64,000 nucleotides of DNA from Letharia columbiana (taxonomy: Eukaryota > Ascomycota > Lecanoromycetes > Lecanorales > Parmeliaceae), in assembly GCF_014066305.1 (NCBI RefSeq), contig NW_023501050.1, positions 496,001-560,000 of the forward strand, given 5' to 3'. This document shows positions 57,700 to 64,000 of this stretch, in pieces. The notes below the pieces were generated by a model, which made no database searches, was not told where the DNA came from, and was given only the letters and a program-made list of their open reading frames with translations. The position numbers and the translations under genes were made by a program. Position 1 is the stretch's first letter, and the number at the start of each line of letters is the position of its first letter.

Positions 57700-58558
57700 T
57701 TGTCAGTTTCCCAAATGAAGTCTCTCTTCCACCGTCCAAAGCCCCATCGACCAAGCTCGACAGCAGTATCTACAACAATGTCTCAAAAGGCTGGATTGTA
57801 CCAAGAGCATACTAATATCCCCAAAGCAGATCTACCTATCGTCGGCAACTGGGATAGTGCTAACACCACCATTGGCGCGGGCGTGGCTATCTTCCACCTT
57901 GCCTCTTCTCGTGTGGTTCTCTGCTACCACAGCACGAACAATTACTACTTTTTGCCCAAAGGCCGCCGAGATGCTAGCGAGGATACGGGTTCCGGTGCCG
58001 AAAGAGAAGGATTTGAAGAAGTGGGTGCCTTGCTCAACTGGGACCTGCGCTACGACTGTGTGTTGACTTGTGCAAAAGTCAGGCTACCGCAACCGTCTTC
58101 TCCCTCTTCCAATACCCACTCGCCAACCCAAAGCCCACAATCCCTCTCCATCCAGCGCAGCAACTACGCCCTTTGTGACTGAGCCTGTCTGGACTCAATT
58201 GGTTCCCGTCACAAGGACAGCGCAGTATATCCTCTTCTGGTACATAGCCGAGACGGTGCCCCCAGATCTTGAAGTCTCACTGTCAGCGCAGGAGAAGGAG
58301 CAAGGCATGGCTTACCAGTATCCGCCCAAATTCAATCCCGAAATGACTCTCAGGGAAAGGATGGAAGTGGAACGAGAGGGCTATGAGCCAGTCAGACACG
58401 AAAACACAGGGGTGGATGCCGAGGAGGCGTTGTACGAGAGTTACCTGATGCCTGTAGAAGAAGCTATTGAGAAGTTGGGGAGGGGCATCTCTGCGGACGT
58501 GGTGAGAAAGGGATGGGAAGCCATTCAACTGAAACATAAGATGGAAGACGGTCGGTGA
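57700..58558 (+). CDS. Nudix hydrolase
   Basis: Exons 57700-58020 and 58079-58558 give 266 residues (240 if the ATG at 57778, MSQKAGLYQEH, is used). The Nudix box is complete only after splicing: GRRDASEDTGSGAEREGFEE plus SGY fits G-x5-E-x7-RE-x2-EE-x-G. Before it lie NTTIGAGVAIF and the strand NNYYFLPKGR typical of the fold; after it a Pro-rich insertion, VPVTRTAQYILFWYIAE, and a C-terminal helical part ending KLGRGISADVVRKGWEAIQ. Nudix enzymes cleave nucleoside diphosphate derivatives; the substrate cannot be read from sequence. The divergent MoaE start is about 350 bp away, a shared regulatory region by position only. Confidence 0.88.
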
Positions 58559-59699
58559 TAACTCAAGAGCACAGCGCTTGGTACCTGGGGATCGCAGTGT
58601 TGGAGTCGTATTCATACCTGACTCAACAGGCAATGGTCTGAGTGAGATAAGGGACCTTCTGTCTGAAACTCCTTACACACAGCAGTAGAGGACAAAAATG
58701 GGCGGAAAGTACCCTTAAGTCTTTGCACACCCTGTGAACAACCTCTAGATTTAGCAGTGCATAGTTCAGTCCCTTCCTAAAGTCCCTGTTGATAGACTTG
58801 CTGCCTTTTATATGCGGCTATAGTGAGTCGTTCTACGCTTATAGCCGATGAAACTTTAGAAGCAGGCTCGATGATTCGCACATTTGAGACGGGGATGGTT
58901 CCGCTTGTCAACAAGGTTGTAATCCTCGACTCGAAGAGATAGGTTCAGCAGGAAGTGAGAATGGGTTGAAACTAAAAGCAGGGCAATCACGGTAGCTCGC
59001 TTAGAAAAGATACAATTTTTGTTTTCTCACCTACGTCCGTAGACTCTGCATTCATCAGAACACTTATGGTAAACGTGATTTGCCCTTCGCGCCCCTCCAA
59101 CCCTCTTCTCCCATTTGCTTACAAGCACCGGTGTCAAACACCTCAGAAACCCCCTATGGCGGATGAGTAGACCAGAGTTCGAAAGGCCCACCCAATATGT
59201 AATAATGCTATTCACAGCCGTCAAAGTATGATTGGGACTGTCTGAGCGCGACACGTAAAACACAGATCGGCAGGGGAATGACGGAGTGAACGCAGCACAC
59301 GAGATGTTCACGAAGTATTGAACGCCCTTAGTACTCTGTTATCAGAGCTGCAGATAGTTTGAGCCGCACACAGATGATGCTCGGGGTGCACTATCCTAGT
59401 CGGCATTCTGTGCCGAACAGCCTCGGGTCAGATCTGAATCTCGAAAGATTAACAGAACATTGCGGCTCAAAGTGTTGCCCAATATGTGATTTGGTTCGCA
59501 TTTGGCACGGATTTGGCCCGCAGCGTTCTCGAATGCAGCAAGATGATTGCCTACTACACACGTGACAACTTAGATTGAAGTGCTATTTTTTCTTTTTCAA
59601 AAAAGTGGAAAGGCGCAGAAACGCGAAAACCTATGCTTTTTTTGCAGCTGTATCCTACCCCACTCTCCAAATCAGCTCATCTCGCTCTTGACCGATCTA
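58559..59699. other. Intergenic 1.1 kb, no gene seen
   Basis: Short frames on both strands, none supported. A 3' exon of the SnoaL-like gene may lie near 59650-59690. Confidence 0.45.
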
Positions 59700-60298
59700 T
59701 CATTCGACAAGAAAAATGCCACTTACCAAATACACCTGATAGAACTTCATCCTCCAGCCTCCCAAGCCGCCCACTCCGCCCTCTGAGCCACTATTCACCA
59801 GGAGCGCTCTAGCAGCCCAGTCTTTGCCATCACTACCGCCTTCTTTAAACCCGTACTCTACAGTACCGTAGAGCATGACCTCCGCTTCAGACTCTGACAC
59901 CGGAGCAAAGGGAAAAATCTTTGTCGGGTGGTGGGAACGGGACGAGACTGCTGACCACATGTTCTGGCGGAGGGAGAGGATTCCTGCTGTTTTGCACGCG
60001 TCAAAAGCAAGCAGAGTATACAACACAATACAAAAGCGGGTTTCAAGCCCTTGGAGCAGGCCCTTTTTCTATATTGAATGCAAGTAGAGCAATTCGGAAT
60101 AAGCGAAGAGACCTCCTTACCATCAGACCCTTCCACCTTGGTACTTGCCATTACTAACACGGCATCTTTCGTAAAGCAATCTACGTACTTCTCATGTGCC
60201 TCAGGCGTGTCGGATATCTTGTAAAAGGTTTTAAAGAATTGGTGGAGCGAAGAAGGGACTTCGGGAGTGGAGGGATAGGAGGATTTATATTGGTCCAT
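59700..60298 (-). CDS. SnoaL/NTF2-like protein
   Basis: Exons 60298-60121 and 59983-59700 give about 153 residues. MDQYKSSYP...LHQFFKTFYKISDTPEAHEKYVDCFTKDAVLVMA is the usual opening of fungal SnoaL-like proteins, followed by ILSLRQNMWSAVSSRSHHPTKIF, EVMLYGTVEYGFKEG and WRMKFYQVYL. The cone-shaped NTF2 fold binds small molecules; role unknown. A GTAAGT donor immediately after YQVYL (about 59729) suggests a short extra 3' exon, so the printed C-terminus (VSGIFLVE) may be intronic. Confidence 0.78.
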
Positions 60299-60508
60299 TG
60301 TGCTTTGCTCTGCTTGGGTAGCTGCTTAAGACTGGGGGTGATAAAGGGAGGATAAATGTTAGGAGGGTCGAAAATTTAAGACCAGAAGCCATTCTAATGA
60401 GATACTTGAGGAGAATCGCGGAGGGAGAAGCCGAAGGTCCGGGAGTGACGTTTGAGGTGCCAAGCCATCGGAAATGTACCCGGCCTTACCTGATTTAGGG
60501 TCTGCGCG

Positions 60509-60584
60509 CTTTTGATTCGCGTACAATGGTATAAACCAATACCATAGAGCGTAGGATCCGCGCCACTTTTGATTCGCGTACAAT
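60509..60584. repeat. 19-bp direct repeat in the HET gene upstream region
   Basis: CTTTTGATTCGCGTACAAT at 60509-60527 and 60566-60584, 57 bp apart. Between them is a small inverted repeat (GGTAT...ATACC). About 110-190 bp upstream of the HET frame; could be a paired regulatory site. Confidence 0.6.
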
Positions 60585-60697
60585 AATTTTCCGCCTCGAA
60601 CTGGGGGAGCGGGTTTTGGATTTGCTGACTCGGGAAGTACCGACCCTTATGTAGCTGTTCCAGGACAGAGCAAGAGCTCGAAGCTACAATTCAGCGC

Positions 60698-62840
60698 TTG
60701 GAGGAGAAGATGTCCGACAAACGCCTGGCGACCATGATCTGTGAGACCTGCCTAAAGATGTTCCAAGGAGATCTTTGGCTGCAGATAGATGTAGATCTTC
60801 CAGAGAACGAATACCCACGTCAGAGAATCCGTCACACAACAGAGCACGGTTTGCGCCAAGCAGCTAGGGAGCATTGTCAGATCTGCACGTTGATCTGGCG
60901 CGCACTGTTAGATAGTGAGGCGAGAGCTCCGCAGAGAGGCTCGAGCTTCACGCAATATAGATTTCGGGATATCGTTCAATTTTGCAGTTTTTTCTGGGCA
61001 CGGAAAAATCGTGTCGACGACGGAGACCCATTGCTACATATATGTGTGTGGTACCTCTTTATTCATTAAAGTGTCCTGCTCCGTTTTTGAATGACACTGA
61101 AACTGGGCTGATAAACGTGTAGTTCTCCTAGGTCCTTCGTCGTCAGGCTTACATCCAATTCCGCAAGAACGAGAGGTAGCTGTATCGGACAATACTGCAT
61201 CTACTGATTGTTTCATTCAAGTTAGAAGCTGGATGTCAAATTGTCTTAGATATCATCAACAATGTGGACGATCTGATCACCGAGCACTATACAACTTTTA
61301 TCCGACACGACTACTTGACCTGCAGCCACAACATACTGACGTCGAACTTTGCCTGTGCATAACCCATCAAAATCCACCAGAGACACCTTACATGACCCTT
61401 AGTCATTGCTGGGGCACTGCCAGGTTCTTCAAGCTGACTAGTACGACATCGAATACCTTAAGGCGGGCTTCAAACTCAGAGAGCTTCCTAGAAGTTTTCG
61501 GAAGGCTATCCAAGTTACAAGGGAGCTTAACATTCGCTATTGATGGATGGATGCTCTATGCATTCTTCGACTCGACGGAGGACTGTCGTTACGAATCCGC
61601 TACGATGATGGACGTTTATCAAAATACGCACTGTAATATTGCAGCAGCGGATGCTTCTTACAGCGAGCAAGGTTGCTTCTTCTATCGTGATCTTTCACTC
61701 ATACCTCCAATAACGGTTGAAACGCGGTGGAACAACTTCGCACATAACGGATCCTACCATGTGCACCCTAGTACTTTTTGGAAACTTCATCTTGAAAAGT
61801 CCCCGTTGAATTGAAGAGCATGGGTTGTCCCAAGAGCGTATTTTAGCTTCTCGTATTATACATTACAATCAAGAGCAGTTATTTTGGGAGTGTCTCCATC
61901 TCGATGCGTGCGAAACCTACCCAGATTGCTTTCCGCGACCCACGTCAATCCTACGACTGAAGAGCTTCGATTTAGACACAGAAGTCTCAAGTGATAAAAA
62001 GCGCGCTCTGGGATCCCGGCGCAATGTTGTGGCAGCTTGTAGTGGCCGCAATTTGACCAGAGCCGAGGAGGACAAGTTGGAAGTCTCAAGTAATAAAAAG
62101 TACGCTCTGAGATACTGGCACAAGATTGTGGATGCTTACAGTGGCTGCAAGTTGACCAGAGCCAAGGACAAGTTGGTGGCGATATCGGGCCTTGCAAAGC
62201 GAGTGCAATCGTTCTCAGGCGATGAGTACTTAGCCGGTCTATGGAAGAAGGCTCTGCTATATGGACTTTTGTGGAGAGCTCAGTGGGAGGATCTCATAGA
62301 AGAACACGCTTCCTCTCAAGCGCCCACCTGGAGCTGGGCAAGTATAGAAGGGTTCATATTCTATGACGACCTCATGATTCCCTGGGACGATGAAGAACAC
62401 CTCTCCATTAAAATTGTCACCATCTTGGCTTCGGGTGTTATATCTGTTGCACTGATGTCACTGGACAAGTCAAAGTCGGTTTCACCCGCTTGAGCAGCAC
62501 TTTGATTGCAGTCCGTATCAGAGAAAAACAATCTAGCCTTTCCCCAAATTTTGATTGTATCCTCGATTTGCCGGTTTTCAGGCACGGTGGCTACTGGTAC
62601 CCAGCTTTCCATTTTGAGATAATTAAATGCCGAGCAGGGACTTTCGTTTTGCCAATTTGGATAGTATTAATTGATGGGGAGGGAAGTCGAAGTCTAGTAC
62701 TCAAAACTGTGGATTCCGTCAACATCATCTACAAGCGAGTTGGCTGCTTATTTCCCGGGGAAAGGAAAACCAGATACGATGACATTGGCTGGCCCGATGT
62801 GGTGGCAAGGTTCGATAAGCAGACTTTGACTCTATTCTGA
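60698..62840 (+). pseudogene. HET-domain (heterokaryon incompatibility) gene, multiply disrupted
   Basis: HET-domain proteins trigger cell death or growth arrest when unlike fungal cells fuse. Landmarks appear in order but in shifting frames: MEEKMSDKRLATMICETCLKMF...HCQICTLIWRALL (60698-61069), SNCLRYHQQCG...YPTRLLDLQ, the HET block 1 PYMTLSHCWGTARFFKLT (near 61390), block 2 FRKAIQVTRELNIRY then WMDALCI (near 61505-61570, with an in-frame TGA between), block 3 MMDVYQNTHCNIAAADAS (near 61605), and the C-terminal KLVAISGLAKRVQ...YLAGLWKKALLYGLLWR...APTWSWASIEG. Breaks: a one-base shift near 61455, TGA near 61550, a shift back near 61570, a TGA near 61812, and a stop near 62491. Introns near 61041-61130 are possible. 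Not functional as written. Confidence 0.8.
61981..62175 (+). repeat. 99-bp tandem duplication in the HET gene
   Basis: A unit starting GAAGTCTCAAGTGATAAAAAG at 61981 recurs at 62080 (96 bp, one codon shorter). It encodes EVSS-KK-AL...SG--LTRA-DKL twice. About 75 percent identical, so not very recent. Confidence 0.85.
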
Positions 62841-64000
62841 ATGAGTCCAAGCCTCCAGTTCATGCTATTCGACCTCGATATTGTGGTAAGGCGCAAATCG
62901 CACAATCTCTTATGTAATGCAGAAACTCTACCTAGCACACAAGCACAAGTCTACTGTTCCTCGTCAAGGCCCCGAGAACGAAATTCTCAAGCACTTTGGC
63001 ACTGGTTTTCGAAAGACCGCAGAAGTCAACATTTCAGTTTGAGATTACACCGAACGTTCGGTCGCGAATGATTGATATTTCACAATGGCATCACACTCGG
63101 CAAGGCCCATCTCTTTGCATCTTCATGCTAGCTCTGGGTGTTTCAAAACTGCCTGCCTGTATGTACCTGTATGCAATCCGAGACAGCCATTCACCTCGCC
63201 CGCTTACTTGTAGACCTTCCCTGGCGCAGCTGTTGACGAAGTATCATAGGTGGGAAAAGCCGTTGGATCGCCAAGACAGAGAAGTCCGGTTCGATTGCTC
63301 TTGACGCATCCTATCGAAGTTTTACCATACGGCATTTGCAGGTTTAGTACCATGATTGAAAGATTGGCATCAAAAATTCCTGCGCACGATGAACATGATT
63401 AATTTCACAACTATAATTTGGATCGTAAAATTTTTATGTATAGAGTAAAACACTTATCGCTGCGACTTCAGCGCTGTTACAATAAATCAAATCTACAAGA
63501 AAATAATTAACCTGTAGAATTATAAATATATTAGAATTGCGAGCGAGGTCAATCGAGAATTCTTTTTTCTTTTAGTCTCTAGATACTACTATACCAGTAA
63601 TCTGAACCTAAATGTTTTCTATTGAGAATTCTAGTTAATACTCTTACGACTCCAACTCCGCTAGAAATACCAAATTCGAATTATGGTAATAGATTTCATA
63701 ATCGGATCCGCATAGGAATCTCTGATGCAACCGGGTTGAATACGCTAAATACAGTGCGTGGCCGCCCCGGGAGAGCTCCGCTTAGCGATCGCGGGGCTAA
63801 TTATGTGGCCCGATCGGCGGTCAGTTCGGGGCAGATTTCCGGCTTCTAGGCAACGAGCAAGAGAAGCGCCCGGGTGAGATTAGTACGCCATTCAGAATCG
63901 CCCTCTTCCACGCTATATTGTCGTTGTCGAAACTCACGCGGCGACAAGGCAGTGCTAGACGGTCGACTGCATCCTTACAGCTGCCGAGGTAGGTATGAGC
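62841..64000. other. No supported gene; AT-rich stretch at 63350-63720
   Basis: Downstream of the HET remnant. 63350-63720 is clearly AT-rich compared with its surroundings (many TA/AA steps, AATTC motifs), then GC content rises again to the end. It could be the edge of a mutated repeat. Confidence 0.5.

Overview
The window looks like nuclear DNA of a filamentous ascomycete (Pezizomycotina). Genes carry short (about 45-160 bp) GT-AG introns, the protein set is typically fungal (PTH11-like receptor, HET domain, DUF3602, Zn2Cys6 regulators, GPI-anchored Ser-rich wall protein), and genes sit on both strands without operons. All names are from reading the translated sequence; no database search was possible. 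Exon limits were chosen by hand from splice signals and frame continuity.

Layout. 0-7 kb: a partial membrane protein, a mitochondrial-type P-loop ATPase, then two decayed genes (a PTH11-like receptor and a class I methyltransferase) broken by indels. 7-11.8 kb: gene-free, purine-rich on the + strand, with microsatellites and four related ~85-nt elements that share one foldable pseudoknot architecture although their stem sequences differ. 11.8-18.9 kb: housekeeping block, TOP3 (-) divergent from a DUF1295 membrane enzyme (+), then a mitochondrial m-AAA protease (+). 18.9-24.6 kb: 5.7 kb with only weak orphan reading frames. 24.7-37.7 kb: dense block with a C2H2 protein, a Upc2-like Zn2Cys6 factor, a DUF3602 protein, RLP24 (with a probable 4-nt micro-exon) divergent from PAM18, an alpha/beta hydrolase, and a large Zn2Cys6 factor. 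37.7-56.8 kb: sparse, repeat-rich, with a GPI-anchored wall protein, a secreted protein and a ~1,500-residue repeat-built secreted glycoprotein between satellites and foldbacks. 56.8-64 kb: MoaE-type molybdopterin synthase subunit, Nudix hydrolase, SnoaL-like protein, and a frameshifted HET-domain gene running into AT-rich sequence.

Core functions represented are DNA topology (TOP3), mitochondrial protein quality control and import (m-AAA protease, PAM18), 60S ribosome assembly (RLP24) and molybdenum cofactor synthesis. They are not a pathway; the pairs TOP3/DUF1295 and RLP24/PAM18 simply share short divergent promoters. Clear decay is confined to accessory gene families (receptor, methyltransferase, HET), while the housekeeping genes read cleanly, which argues against a generally error-prone assembly.

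The most unusual item is the four-copy structured element family at 7.95-9.56 kb: three hairpin/closing helices plus a pseudoknot keep pairing in each copy by compensatory changes, the signature of selection on RNA (or single-strand DNA) structure.
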